Source of the DNA: Terrabacter tumescens
GTDB lineage: Bacteria; Actinomycetota; Actinomycetes; Actinomycetales; Dermatophilaceae
Assembly: GCF_014646815.1 (NCBI RefSeq)
Contig: NZ_BMNZ01000003.1
Span: 372,001 to 436,000, forward strand
Reading direction: 5' to 3'
Length of the DNA: 64,000 nucleotides
Position 1 is the stretch's first letter. The number at the start of each line of letters is the position of its first letter. The notes beneath the pieces were generated by a model that worked only from the letters and a program-made list of their open reading frames with translations, did no database searches and was not told the origin of the DNA. A program made the translations under genes and the position numbers. This document shows, piece by piece, positions 10,728-19,451 of the stretch.

Positions 10728-11132
10728 TCAGCAGGCGGGGCCGCAGCCCTGCGGCGTGGTGAGCCGGCGGACCAGGGCGAAACCTGCGAGCACGAGGGCC
10801 AACGAGGCCGTGCCACCGTCTCGGGCCGACGTCAGCGCGACGCCCGCGCCTGCGACGGTGGCCGCCACGTCGACCACCGCGCACGACCCACGGAGCCGCG
10901 CGAGCAGACCCTCCCCGGATGACGGGACGAAGCTCGATGTGGCTGCAGCAGCGGCGGCCAGGGCTGCGAGCACGAGGAAGGACCACAGCGGCGCCGTCGT
11001 GAACGCCCACCCCTGCGTCACGGTGGCCAGCAGCACGAGGGCAGCGAGCAGGACACCGAAGGCCACCCGGCGGCGCACGGGCCAGCGCTCCGCCGTGGTC
11101 GTCGGCGTGGTTGCCGCGCTTCGTGTCGCCAT
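10728..11132 (-). CDS. Small membrane protein with Cys-containing C-terminus, under a CsoR-like operator
   Basis: 134 aa with about three to four hydrophobic segments (residues 25-45, 52-66, 85-104, 112-125) and a tail TTPQGCGPAC carrying two cysteines. The family is not recognised with certainty; YgaP/DUF2892-like or DoxX-like small membrane proteins are comparable. ATG at 11132 was chosen because a -10-like TATACC and the palindromic operator sit directly over it; upstream in-frame sequence has no coding look. The operator suggests control by a CsoR-family sensor (copper or persulfide), which would fit exposed cysteines. Function is inference. Confidence 0.6.
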   Translation of the reverse strand: MATRSAATTPTTTAERWPVRRRVAFGVLLAALVLLATVTQGWAFTTAPLWSFLVLAALAAAAAATSSFVPSSGEGLLARLRGSCAVVDVAATVAGAGVALTSARDGGTASLALVLAGFALVRRLTTPQGCGPAC

Positions 11133-11146
11133 ACCCCTAAGGGTAT
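11131..11146. promoter_or_regulatory. CsoR-family-like operator overlapping start codon and -10
   Basis: The palindrome ATACCC-CTAA-GGGTAT overlaps the ATG of the small membrane protein (minus strand) and its -10-like TATACC. CsoR, RicR and CstR operators share this TACCC(N)GGGTA form. No csoR gene is present in the window. Confidence 0.6.
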
Positions 11147-11149
11147 AGC

Positions 11150-11190
11150 AGACGCCCTCGGAGCCGGGAGTCCGGGCGCCGAGGGCGTCT
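11150..11190. terminator. Terminator hairpin after the pullulanase remnant
   Basis: Perfect 12-bp arms AGACGCCCTCGG (11150-11161) and CCGAGGGCGTCT (11179-11190) with a 17-nt loop, between the pullulanase remnant and the small membrane protein gene. Confidence 0.7.
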
Positions 11191-11211
11191 GTCTGGTCGA
11201 GCTGCCGGTCC

Positions 11212-12184
11212 TCAGTTCGGCTGGACGAAGACCGCGACGGTGCGGGCCGGCACCGAGAACGAGCTGCTGCCCGCGTCCCAGGCCGCCTGCTTGACGACGC
11301 TGTCGGCGCCCTTGGCCTGCACTGGGCTGAGCGCGACCGCACCGGTCAGACCGGGCACCTTCTGCGTCACTGCGTCGGGCGTCGCGTTGAAGACGACGAC
11401 GGCGCCGCGCAGAGCCGGGTCGACGTCGGCCCCCTTCGTGTCGTCGATCCGCATGACGATGACGCCCTGCTTGGCATCGGCCGTGCCGGAGACCGGGAAG
11501 GTCACCTTGGCGTTGATGGCAGCGGCATTGCCGAGACGGAACAGCTTGGTGCTGAAGCGAAGTCGCAGCAGGTCCTGGGCCATCGCGTCGGCGCTGCGCA
11601 CGTCGGCAGCGGTCGGCTTGAGGGCCGGGTTGGCGGAGCAGCGGCTTCATGAACGGCCACTTGGCGGAGTTCTGCTCCTGCGGCGGCAGGCCGTGGCCGA
11701 AGCCGTTGTCGGCACCGGTCCAGTCGAGCCGGTTGAACCAGTCGCCGCTGTCGTAGGAGTCACGGTTGAGCGACTTGCTGCGGAGCAGGTCGGCGCCGGC
11801 GTGCCAGAACGACGGCGTCTGCGCGAGCGCGGTCGTCGCGAGCGACAGGGTGTTCATCCGCACCCGGTCCTGCATCGACGTCGCCACCGGCAGCTTGTAC
11901 GTCAGCGAGTCGAAGAGCGTCTCGTTGTCGTGCGCGTCGACGTAGCTGACGACCTCGTCGGGCTGGTCGGCGTAGCCCGCGCCCTCCACCACGACGCAGT
12001 TGGCCGACGCCTCGGGCGCCACGTCGTAGGCCTCGCAGAACGCCGCCGTGTCGGCGAGCGACGCGTCGATGGCCGCCACCCGCACGCCCGGCACGTGCTC
12101 GAGGGCCGCCGCCACGGGCGGCGCGAGCAGGTCGGGTCGGTCGATGGCGGCCACCCACGTCAGGTTTCCTTCGGCACTGGGCAT
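11212..12184 (-). pseudogene. YbaK/EbsC-pullulanase chimeric gene remnant with frameshift
   Basis: From the ATG at 12184 the first 69 or so residues (LTWVAAIDRPDLLAPPVAAA, ADTAAFCEAYDVAPEASANC) are the N-terminal half of a YbaK/EbsC aminoacyl-tRNA deacylase-type protein. Without a stop the frame then becomes the C-terminal part of a secreted GH13 pullulanase (VSYVDAHDNETLFDSLTYKL, SLNRDSYDSGDWFNRLDW). Around 11635-11636 an extra base (CTGCTC-C-GCCAAC) breaks the frame; the pullulanase C-terminal domain (LRLRFSTKLFRLG to VFVQPN) continues in another frame to the stop at 11212. Most of both parent genes is missing. Neighbouring alpha-amylase suggests that a pullulanase once stood here. The frameshift might be a sequencing error; the chimera would remain. 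Confidence 0.8.
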
Positions 12185-12281
12185 GGCCCGAGCGTATGCC
12201 GCCCGCCCCGCCCCGCGCCCACGGGTCCGTGGCCGCCGGGCCCGCCTCACGGCATACGGCCTCGGCGGCCGCGACTGCGGC

Positions 12282-14120
12282 TCAGGGGCGCCAGGTGTCG
12301 TTGAGCGTCAGCGTCCCCGACGCCGGCACCGTGACCGTGCGGTTGGCCCCCGACTCCCACGTGACCGTGCCGGGGGAGTCCTTGCGGAGGTACTTGTACT
12401 GCACGACGGTCCCGGGCGTGAGGGCGACCGTGCGGCGCCAGACCGGGTAGGTCGCCGGGTCGAGCTTGAGAGCGGATGCCGGCGCCCACGCGCCGAGGGC
12501 CGCGTTGTCGCCCGCGACGTAGATGTCCTGGCCGACGGACGTCGTGGCGTTGACGCCGAAGCTCACCGAGGCCGTGGCCGGGACCGCCGAGGTGACGGCG
12601 CCGACGTGCAGGGCGATCGTCTCGTTGGCGCCGACCGTCGCGGTGAACGTCCCCGACGAGCCGACGGTGTACGTCGCGGCCGAGCAGGTGCCCGAGCTGA
12701 CGGTGCCGTGGGTGACGTCGCAGTACGTGCCGGCGGGCAGCGAGGTCTGGAAGGTCGAGGTCACGGGGCCCGACTCGTGGTTGACGACGACGTAGCCCTT
12801 GGCGCCGCGGCCGAAGGCGATGGCGTTGTTGCCGTTGCTCCACCAGTTCGTCACGGCCGTGCCGGCGACGGTGTTGCGGAAGCCCACCATGCCGGCGATC
12901 TGGCCCCACGCGTGCTGGCACTTCCAGCCGTCGGAGTAGCAGGCGTTGACCGCGCCGCCGAGGGGCGGCCCGGCGTCGGCGTCGGTCCACTCGTAGCCGG
13001 AGAAGACGTTGGGGGCGCCGTAGGGCCAGGCCAGCATGAAGACGTTGGCGAGCGCGTAGGTCGCGCCCGCCTTGTAGTTCAGGGTCGAGCCGTTGCGCTC
13101 GGTGTCCCAGTTGTCGACGAACGTGCGGGCGTTGCCGCTCGCCAGGTAGCCCCACGAGGCGCCCCAGTTGCTGAGGTAGCTGAGCTTCTCGCTCGTGAAG
13201 ACGCGCTTGAGGTCGTATGCCGCGCGGAACTCGTCGACGTCGCCCGACCCCGTGTACTCGGTGGGCTGCACGGCCTCGCCGGCGCCGTAGATCACCTCGT
13301 GGACCCAGAAGATGTTCGGGTTGGTCAGCTTGGCCTTGATCGCCGCGAGGTCGGTGACGGCGACGTGCTTGGCCGCGTCGATGCGGAAGCCGTCGACACC
13401 GAGCCCGATGAGGGTGTTGAGGTAGCCGGCGATCGCGCCGCGCACGTAGTCGCTGCCGGTGTCGAGGTCGGCGAGGCCGACGAGCTCGCAGGTCTGGACG
13501 TTGGTGCGGTCGGCGTAGTTGCTGATGTTCTGCCGGCAGGTGTGGAAGTCGCGGTCGGAGTAGACGCTGGGGTAGGCGTACTTCGTGTAGCTGCTGCCGG
13601 CGGTGCCCGTGCCGGAGCCGGCGCTCATGTGGTTGACGACGATGTCGGAGACGACCTTGACCCCGGCGTTGTGGCAGGCCGTCACCATGTTCTTGAAGGC
13701 GGTCTGGTCGCCGAGCCGGCCACCGATCTTGTAGCTGACGGGCTGGTAGGACGTCCACCACTGGGAGCCCTGGATGTGCTCGGCCGCGGGCGAGACCTCG
13801 ACGAAGCCGTAGCCCTTGGGTCCGAGGACGTCGGTGCACTCGCGGGCGACGGCGTCGTAGCGCCACTCGAAGAGCGTCGCCGTGACGTCCTTGCTGCCGG
13901 GCGGGGTCGCGGCGGCCTGCTGAACGACGGCTCCGGGACCGCTCGTGGGGCCGGCGACGGACCACCCGACGGCGGCGACGGCGGCCAGGGCCCCCACGAC
14001 GAGACGGGCGCGGTGCCGCGTCCGTCTCCGGGCCGGTGCTTCGACAGGCGGGACGGGCGGGGCGATCGGATCGGTCGGGGCCGGCGGAGCAGGTGGGACA
14101 GACGATCTGGGCAGGCGCAT
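12282..14120 (-). CDS. Secreted alpha-amylase, GH13 with C-terminal CBM20 starch-binding domain
   Basis: 612 aa enzyme hydrolysing alpha-1,4 bonds of starch outside the cell. A Pro-rich start precedes a basic stretch and a hydrophobic segment (residues about 38-57) acting as signal or anchor. Catalytic domain residues about 78-420: region [11 protein letters not shown] (nucleophile Asp248), region [12 protein letters not shown] (acid/base Glu275), region IV FVDNWD (Asp339; Trp replaces the usual His, as in the actinobacterial GH13_32 group). A beta-sandwich follows, then a CBM20-like domain (about 510-612) with [17 protein letters not shown] and [10 protein letters not shown]. Upstream palindrome GCAAG-AA-CTTGC suggests LacI/MalR-type control. 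The neighbouring pullulanase is broken. Confidence 0.94.
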   Translation of the reverse strand: MRLPRSSVPPAPPAPTDPIAPPVPPVEAPARRRTRHRARLVVGALAAVAAVGWSVAGPTSGPGAVVQQAAATPPGSKDVTATLFEWRYDAVARECTDVLGPKGYGFVEVSPAAEHIQGSQWWTSYQPVSYKIGGRLGDQTAFKNMVTACHNAGVKVVSDIVVNHMSAGSGTGTAGSSYTKYAYPSVYSDRDFHTCRQNISNYADRTNVQTCELVGLADLDTGSDYVRGAIAGYLNTLIGLGVDGFRIDAAKHVAVTDLAAIKAKLTNPNIFWVHEVIYGAGEAVQPTEYTGSGDVDEFRAAYDLKRVFTSEKLSYLSNWGASWGYLASGNARTFVDNWDTERNGSTLNYKAGATYALANVFMLAWPYGAPNVFSGYEWTDADAGPPLGGAVNACYSDGWKCQHAWGQIAGMVGFRNTVAGTAVTNWWSNGNNAIAFGRGAKGYVVVNHESGPVTSTFQTSLPAGTYCDVTHGTVSSGTCSAATYTVGSSGTFTATVGANETIALHVGAVTSAVPATASVSFGVNATTSVGQDIYVAGDNAALGAWAPASALKLDPATYPVWRRTVALTPGTVVQYKYLRKDSPGTVTWESGANRTVTVPASGTLTLNDTWRP

Positions 14121-14194
14121 GCGGCATCTCCTCGTTGAGACGGTGCGGAAGGGTGCGACGGCATGGCCGTCACCTCATGGAAGTTCCTGCGATC

Positions 14195-14217
14195 GACTGC
14201 AAGAACTTGCGGCAGTC
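14195..14217. promoter_or_regulatory. Palindromic operator upstream of alpha-amylase
   Basis: Nested inverted repeats: GACTGC (14195-14200) with GCAGTC (14212-14217), enclosing GCAAG-AA-CTTGC (14199-14210). About 75 bp upstream of the amylase start. CTTGCAG/CTGCAAG-type sites control amylase genes through MalR/Reg1-like LacI repressors in streptomycetes; a similar role is inferred. Confidence 0.5.
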
Positions 14218-14259
14218 AACCGCCGCCCGGCACTCCCCGCAACCTGAAACCGCGCCCGC

Positions 14260-15309
14260 TCAGTGGGAGAGCTCGGCGACGACCGTCGCCGCCGGCACCG
14301 CCCGCGCCGACTGCCACCCGGTGCCTGCCCAGAGCGCGAGCAGGTCGGGCCGCTCGGCCCGGGCCGACGCCCGGCGCAGCGGCACGGTCAGGTGGTGCAC
14401 CTCGGGGTAGGCGGCGGGGGCGTGCCCGTCGTGGCGGCGCAGGAACTCGGTCTCGAGGCCGCGTGCGAGCCGGCCCGAGTAGGCCCGGGTCACGGCGGTG
14501 CGCTCGTAGGCGGGGTCGGCGAGCGCCCGCCGGTAGGCCAGGCCGGTCCCGGCCTCCGGTGTCAGCAGCAGGGCGGTCCCGACCTGCACGGCGTCGGCGC
14601 CGACGGCCCTGACCTGCGCGGCCCGCTCAGCGGTCGAGATGCCGCCCGCGGCCACGAGCGGCACGTCCGTCTGCGACCGGACGGCCACGACGAGGTCGAT
14701 GAGGTCACCACCCGAGGGCTGCTTGACCGGGTCGAGCGTGCCGCGGTGCCCGCCGCCGTCGGGCCCCTGGAGGCAGAGCCCGTCGACGCCCGCCGCCAGC
14801 GCGGCAGCCGCCTCGTCGACGTCGGTGACCGTGGCGACCGTCTCGATCCCGGCCCGCCGCAGCTCGCCGAGCACGGCCTGGCTCGGGAGCCCGAACGTGA
14901 AGGACACCAACGGGATTCGCTCCCGGACGACGAGGTCGAGCTTGCGCTCCCAGTCGTCATCGTCCCCCGGGCGCGCCTCCCCCGGCTCGACGCCCAGCTC
15001 CTGGGCGTCCCCCAGCAGCGACTCCCGGTAGGCCGCGACGGCGTCCGCGCGGGCCGCGCCGGTCAGCTCCCCCGACCCCACGGCATACGCATTCGCCTGC
15101 GCGGGCACGAAGAGGTTGACCCCGAACGGGCGGGACGACGCGTCCCACACCTCGGCGATCGCCGCCGCGAGCTGCGGCGCGGTGAGGTAGCCACCGGCCA
15201 GCAGGCCGAGGCCACCGCCCTCACCGACCGCGGCGACGAGCTCGGGTGTCGTGGGCCCCCCGGCCATCGGGGCGCCCACGACGCCGGTCTCGAGCGATCG
15301 CAGCAGCAT
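14260..15309 (-). CDS. Nitronate monooxygenase (2-nitropropane dioxygenase family)
   Basis: 349 aa FMN-dependent TIM-barrel enzyme that oxidises toxic nitronates such as propionate-3-nitronate. Motifs: VGAPMAGGPTTPEL at the N-terminus, LCLQGPDGGGHRG (phosphate/flavin-binding loop with the catalytic His), VPLVAAGGISTAE, and GADAVQVGTALLLT. Length and motif order are those of actinobacterial class I-like enzymes. Stands alone, 60 bp downstream of the ABC-F gene. Detoxification role comes from family knowledge. Confidence 0.9.
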   Translation of the reverse strand: MLLRSLETGVVGAPMAGGPTTPELVAAVGEGGGLGLLAGGYLTAPQLAAAIAEVWDASSRPFGVNLFVPAQANAYAVGSGELTGAARADAVAAYRESLLGDAQELGVEPGEARPGDDDDWERKLDLVVRERIPLVSFTFGLPSQAVLGELRRAGIETVATVTDVDEAAAALAAGVDGLCLQGPDGGGHRGTLDPVKQPSGGDLIDLVVAVRSQTDVPLVAAGGISTAERAAQVRAVGADAVQVGTALLLTPEAGTGLAYRRALADPAYERTAVTRAYSGRLARGLETEFLRRHDGHAPAAYPEVHHLTVPLRRASARAERPDLLALWAGTGWQSARAVPAATVVAELSH

Positions 15310-15370
15310 GTCCGAGACGCTACTCCGCTCCCCCTCCCCGGCACAGGTGCCGGGCGACGGGTGGGGAAGG

Positions 15371-17062
15371 TCACCGCGGCCGGACGACCCGCCCCTCGTC
15401 CCACACCGGCTCGGTCGACTCGTAGACCCGGCCGTCGGCGCCGAAGACGAGGAAGCGGTCGAAGCCCCGCGCGAACCACCGGTCGTGCGTCACGGCGACG
15501 ACGGTCCCGTCGAAGGCGTCCAGCCCCTCGCCGAGGGCCTCGGCCGACTGCAGGTCGAGGTTGTCGGTCGGCTCGTCGAGCAGCAGCATCGTGGCCCCCG
15601 ACAGCTCGAGGAGCAGGATCTGGAAGCGCGCCTGCTGCCCGCCCGAGAGCGACTCGAACGTCTGCTCCCCCGACCGCGCCAGCTCGTAGCGGTCGAGCGC
15701 CCGGGCGGCCTGCTCGCGCGGACGGCCCTCCCGGTGCTCATCGCCGCGGTGCAGGATCTCGAGCAGCGTGCGCCCCATGAGCGACGGGTGCTCGTGGGTC
15801 TGGGCGAACCACCCCGGGCGCACGCGCGAGCCGAGGCGCACGACGCCCGAGTGCTCGACGGGGACCGGGCGCACGTCACCGACCGGCTGGTGCTCGCGCT
15901 CGGGGTCGGTGCCGCCGCACGCGAGCAGCCGCAGGAAGTGCGACTTGCCCGAGCCGTTGCTGCCGAGGATCGCGACCCGCTCGCCGTACCAGACCTCGAG
16001 GTCGAAGGGCTTCATCAGGCCGGTCAGCTCGAGGCCGGTCGCCACGATGGCGCGCTTGGCCGTGCGGCCACCGGTGAGGCGCATCTTGACCGACTGCGTC
16101 ATCGGCGTCTCCTCGGGCGGCCCGGCCTGCTCGAACTTCGCGAGGCGCGTCTGAGCGGCCTGGTACCGCGAGGCCATGCCGTCGTTGTACTTGGCCTTGA
16201 CCTTGAGCGTCTGGACGAGGGTCTTGAGCTTGACGTGCTCCTCGTCCCAGCGGCGGCGCAGCTCCTCGAGGCGGTCGTTGCGGTCCGAGCGGGCCTGCGC
16301 GTACGTCGAGAAGCGCCCCGGGTGCACCCAGAGCGTCGCGCCGGCGGCACCCGGCTCGAGGGTCGCGACGCGGGTGGCGACGCGGTCGAGCAGCTCGCGG
16401 TCGTGGCTGATGAACAGCACCGTCTTGGGCGAGGCGACGAGCGCATCCTCGAGCCAGCGCTTGGTCGGCACGTCGAGGTAGTTGTCCGGCTCGTCGAGCA
16501 GGAGCACCTCCTCGGGGCCGCGGAGCAGCGCCTCGAGGACGAGCCGCTTCTGCTCACCGCCGGAGAGCGTCGAGACCGTGCGCCACTGCGCCTGGTCGTA
16601 GGGGATGCCGAGGGCGGCGACCGTGCACTGGTCCCAGAGCGTCTCCTGCTCGTAGCCCCCGGCCTCGCCCCACTCGACGAGGGCGTGGGCGTAGGCCATC
16701 TGGTCGTCCTCGGAGTCGCGCTCCATCATGAGCAGCTCGGTGCGGTCGACCTCCTCGGCGGCCGTGCGGATGCGGTCGGGAGCCACCGAGACGAGCAGGT
16801 CGCGCACCGTCGTGTCGTCGCGCACCTTCCCGATGAACTGGCGCATGACGCCGAGGCCGCCGGAACGGGTCACCGCGCCCTCGTGCGCCGCGATGTCGCC
16901 GGCGATGATGCGCGTCAGCGTCGTCTTGCCGGTGCCGTTGGGCCCGATGAGGGCGACCTTGGCGCCCTCCCCCACCCGCACCGAGACGTCGTTGAGCAGC
17001 GGCCTGCCGTCCGGCAGGCTGAAGGAGATGGAGTTGACGTCGACGTGTCCCACGAGGGTCAA
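15371..17062 (-). CDS. ABC-F family ATPase
   Basis: 563 aa soluble protein with two ATP-binding cassettes and no membrane segment, the ABC-F plan. Domain 1: Walker A GPNGTGKTT (about 40-48), signature LSGGEQKR, Walker B VLLLDEPDNYLD. A charged linker of about 80 residues rich in Arg/Lys follows. Domain 2: Walker A GSNGSGKSH, signature LSGGQQARF, Walker B MLLLDEPTDNLD. ABC-F proteins act on the ribosome E-site, as translation factors or antibiotic-protection proteins; which one cannot be told. Start is TTG at 17062 or GTG at 17053; a GTATGCCG 8-mer lies just upstream. Confidence 0.9.
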   Translation of the reverse strand: MTLVGHVDVNSISFSLPDGRPLLNDVSVRVGEGAKVALIGPNGTGKTTLTRIIAGDIAAHEGAVTRSGGLGVMRQFIGKVRDDTTVRDLLVSVAPDRIRTAAEEVDRTELLMMERDSEDDQMAYAHALVEWGEAGGYEQETLWDQCTVAALGIPYDQAQWRTVSTLSGGEQKRLVLEALLRGPEEVLLLDEPDNYLDVPTKRWLEDALVASPKTVLFISHDRELLDRVATRVATLEPGAAGATLWVHPGRFSTYAQARSDRNDRLEELRRRWDEEHVKLKTLVQTLKVKAKYNDGMASRYQAAQTRLAKFEQAGPPEETPMTQSVKMRLTGGRTAKRAIVATGLELTGLMKPFDLEVWYGERVAILGSNGSGKSHFLRLLACGGTDPEREHQPVGDVRPVPVEHSGVVRLGSRVRPGWFAQTHEHPSLMGRTLLEILHRGDEHREGRPREQAARALDRYELARSGEQTFESLSGGQQARFQILLLELSGATMLLLDEPTDNLDLQSAEALGEGLDAFDGTVVAVTHDRWFARGFDRFLVFGADGRVYESTEPVWDEGRVVRPR

Positions 17063-17114
17063 GCCTGTCGTATGCCGGGTGGCCGCGTCACGCGGTTAAG
17101 CGGCCGTACGGGGC

Positions 17115-17753
17115 TCACCCCCACGACCACGAGTCGAGGACGGCGCGGTAGACGCCGAGCGCCTCGGGGTGCGTCGGGTCGTAGGTCAGGCGGATGGCGT
17201 AGACCTTCTCGGTGTAGGCGACGACGTAGTAGACGTCGCGCACCTGCTCGGACTGGTCGACGACGAGGCCCATGGCGTGGTAGCCGGCGATGTCGCGCTC
17301 GGGGGCGGCCAGGGGCGTCCGGCCCTTGGCCGCGAACCCCGCCCGCAGGCCCTCGACGACCTCGGCCAGCGAGTGCGAACCGACCTTGATCGGCTGCTCC
17401 ACCGCGATGAAGGCCCGGACCCCGTCGTCGTCGGGCTGCAGCAGGGTGTCGGGGCGGGGCTGGAGGTCACGTTCGGCCCGGCTCCAGCCGACCGGCTCGA
17501 GGTAGCTGTAGTCGACGCCCCGGACGCGGTCCTCGCTCATGGCCACCGGGGCGGTCTGCGCCGGCAGCTGGGCGATGCGGTGGCCGGCGCTGTCGGTCGT
17601 CGGCGCGGCCGACGTCGGCAGGTGCACGACACCGGTGTCGCTCGGAGCGGCCGGCGTCGTGGCGGGGTCGTCCGAGCAGCCGGCCAGACCCGCGGCCACC
17701 ACCAGGGCGAGTGCCGGCAGCAGCGCCGCCGGCGTCCTCGGACGCCCGATCAT
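17115..17753 (-). CDS. Predicted lipoprotein, unknown function (first of a related pair)
   Basis: 212 aa. Signal peptide with lipobox LAGC (Cys about residue 25), then a Thr/Pro/Ala-rich linker and a globular domain of about 150 residues. The domain (VGWSRAERDLQP, AFIAVEQPIKVG, GYHAMGLVVDQSEQVRDVYY, ending LDSWSWG) resembles PsbP/LpqN-like lipoproteins that measure a gene-specific time course of peptides, but no named family is certain. It lies 4 bp after the next lipoprotein gene, has the same length and a similar C-terminal Trp motif, so the two are probably an ancient tandem duplication in one operon. Confidence 0.65.
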   Translation of the reverse strand: MIGRPRTPAALLPALALVVAAGLAGCSDDPATTPAAPSDTGVVHLPTSAAPTTDSAGHRIAQLPAQTAPVAMSEDRVRGVDYSYLEPVGWSRAERDLQPRPDTLLQPDDDGVRAFIAVEQPIKVGSHSLAEVVEGLRAGFAAKGRTPLAAPERDIAGYHAMGLVVDQSEQVRDVYYVVAYTEKVYAIRLTYDPTHPEALGVYRAVLDSWSWG

Positions 17754-17757
17754 GCGA

Positions 17758-18396
17758 CTACGTCCACGCCCACGTCGAGAGGAGCTCGTCGAACTCGGCC
17801 ATGGCGTGCGTCGCGTCGGCCTGCGAGGAGCTCAGGGTGAGCAGGTAGATCCGGCCCCCGCGCTGGACGCCGTAGGAGCGGGCGAGGACCTTGATGCCCC
17901 GCTGCTCGAAGGCCGTGGTGAAGCCGACGGCGGTGGCGCCGGCGACGGTCTTGTCCGGGGCTGCGGAGACGGTGCGGCCCGCGGCAGCGAGCTGCTTCCT
18001 GCCCTTGGCCAGCTCGTCGTCGAGCACCGACTGGTCGCCGTCCGCGGCCGTCACGACGAGGTTGTTGGCGAAGTCGCCGACCTTCTTCGACGACAGCAGC
18101 ACGAGGTCGATGTCAGCGACGCCCTTGGCCTTATCGGTCGCCTCGGTCCACCCCTCCGGCGGCACGACGGTGAAGGCGCCGGATCGGCTCCGGACCTCGT
18201 CACCCTCGGCCGTCGGCGTGGTCGGCGTCGCGGACGACCCGGACGACCCGGACGAACCGGCCGGGGTGGTCGAGGCGCTCGACGAGGCGGCCGACGCCGG
18301 CGGCGTCGAGGCGGTGGTGTCCTTGGAGCAGCCCGTCAGCACGAGCGTGCACGTCAGGACGCCGACCGAGAGGACGCGGGTCGGGCGGGCCTTCAT
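17758..18396 (-). CDS. Predicted lipoprotein, unknown function (second of a related pair)
   Basis: 212 aa from the ATG at 18396. Lipobox LTGC (Cys about residue 23), then a low-complexity Ser/Thr/Pro/Gly linker (residues about 27-65), then a folded domain starting RSGAFTVVPPEGWTEATD and ending LLSTWAWT. The overall plan (PEGW near the start, Trp-rich end) is that of LpqN/PsbP-like actinobacterial lipoproteins. First gene of a two-gene operon with the downstream paralogue. A phased 11-bp repeat array lies about 57-111 bp upstream. Confidence 0.7.
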   Translation of the reverse strand: MKARPTRVLSVGVLTCTLVLTGCSKDTTASTPPASAASSSASTTPAGSSGSSGSSATPTTPTAEGDEVRSRSGAFTVVPPEGWTEATDKAKGVADIDLVLLSSKKVGDFANNLVVTAADGDQSVLDDELAKGRKQLAAAGRTVSAAPDKTVAGATAVGFTTAFEQRGIKVLARSYGVQRGGRIYLLTLSSSQADATHAMAEFDELLSTWAWT

Positions 18397-18452
18397 GCGG
18401 ACGATCCAACCACAGCGGGTGCAGGCACGCCGGTCGGGTCTCGGGCCCGAGA

Positions 18453-18507
18453 CATCCCCTAGCCATCTCCGAGGCATCCCCCAGTCATCTCCGGGGTATC
18501 CCCGGAC
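18453..18507. repeat. Five tandem 11-bp units between truA and a lipoprotein gene
   Basis: Units at 18453, 18464, 18475, 18486 and 18497 all follow (C/T)ATC(C/T)CC.(A/G)..; they alternate CATCCCC-type and CATCTCC-type, a 22-bp super-period. The end of the array contains the perfect hairpin TCCGGGG-TAT-CCCCGGA (18490-18506), which could terminate truA. Position upstream of the lipoprotein start also fits a phased binding array. Confidence 0.65.
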
Positions 18508-18515
18508 ATCGAGGG

Positions 18516-19418
18516 TCAGGCCGGAGGGCGCCGGGCCCTCGTGACGACGGCGCGTGCGGCGAGGTCCGCGTCGGCCGGGTAGACGACCTCCTCGAGGCTG
18601 AGGCCGTGCGGCGGCATGACGTGGATGCCGGCCCCGCGCTCGGCCCGTTCCTGCAGCGCCCGCGGCCAGTCGGCCGCCCGGCGCCCCTCCCCGACGGGGA
18701 CGACCGCACCGACGAGCGAGCGCACCATGGAGTGGCAGAACGCGTCGGCCCGCACCGTGGCGGCCAGCACGCCGTCCGGCAGCCGGACCCACGAGAAGTC
18801 GAGCAGGGTCCGCACGGTCGTCGCGCCCTCGCGCTGGCGGCAGAAGGCGGCGAAGTCCCGCAGGCCGACGAGCGAGCCGGCTGCCTCGTCCATCGCCTCG
18901 ACGTCGAGAGGGCGGCGCCACCACACGGTGTCGTGCCGGCGCAGCGGGTCGTGGACGGCATCGGCGTCGGCGATCCGGTAGAGGTAGCGACGCTCCGTCG
19001 CGGAGAACCGCGCGTCGAAGCCCGGCGGCGCCGGCTCGGCCCGGCGCACGACGACGTCGTGGGCCAGCACACCCCCGAGACGGCTGACGAGCGCGGCGCC
19101 CGGCGCGCGGTCCGACCGACCGGGCAGGGCGGCCCACGCCTCGGGGTCGAGGTCGACGTGCGCGACCTGGCCGCGCGCGTGCACGCCGGCGTCGGTGCGC
19201 CCCGCCACGGTCACCCGGACGGGGTCGGCGCTGCGCAGCACCGTGGTCAGGGCCGCCGAGAGCTCACCCTGGACGGTGCGCAGCGACGGCTGCGCGGCCC
19301 AGCCGGAGAAGGCCGTGCCGTCGTAGGCGAGGTCGAGGCGCACGCGCAGCGCCGGCTCACCGGTCTCGTGCGCCACGCCGGTCTCGGGCCGCTCGCCCGT
19401 CTCGCTGGTTCCGTCCAC
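18516..19418 (-). CDS. truA: tRNA pseudouridine(38-40) synthase
   Basis: Makes pseudouridine at positions 38-40 of the tRNA anticodon arm. 300 aa. Catalytic Asp sits in AGRTDAGVHA (about residue 75); other family motifs are LAYDGTAFSGWAAQP near the start, RRYLYRI, and FCHSMVRSLVGAV. The GTG at 19418 is preferred; the first 20 or so residues (Gly/Glu/Thr-rich) are a non-conserved leader. Its place after rplQ is the standard order at the end of the alpha operon. Confidence 0.94.
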   Translation of the reverse strand: MDGTSETGERPETGVAHETGEPALRVRLDLAYDGTAFSGWAAQPSLRTVQGELSAALTTVLRSADPVRVTVAGRTDAGVHARGQVAHVDLDPEAWAALPGRSDRAPGAALVSRLGGVLAHDVVVRRAEPAPPGFDARFSATERRYLYRIADADAVHDPLRRHDTVWWRRPLDVEAMDEAAGSLVGLRDFAAFCRQREGATTVRTLLDFSWVRLPDGVLAATVRADAFCHSMVRSLVGAVVPVGEGRRAADWPRALQERAERGAGIHVMPPHGLSLEEVVYPADADLAARAVVTRARRPPA

Positions 19419-19451
19419 GGCGACCGAGCCTAACGGCGGCCCGGGCCGGGG

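Noticed and set aside
11635-11636. Programmed frameshift in the pullulanase part
   Set aside because: No slippery heptamer or pausing structure is evident, and the gene already lacks its catalytic N-terminal portion, so simple decay or sequencing error is more likely.
18453-18507. CRISPR array
   Set aside because: Units are 11 bp and directly abutting with no spacers; no cas genes are nearby. The same holds for the 9-bp repeat at 63354 and the 19-bp duplication at 25112.
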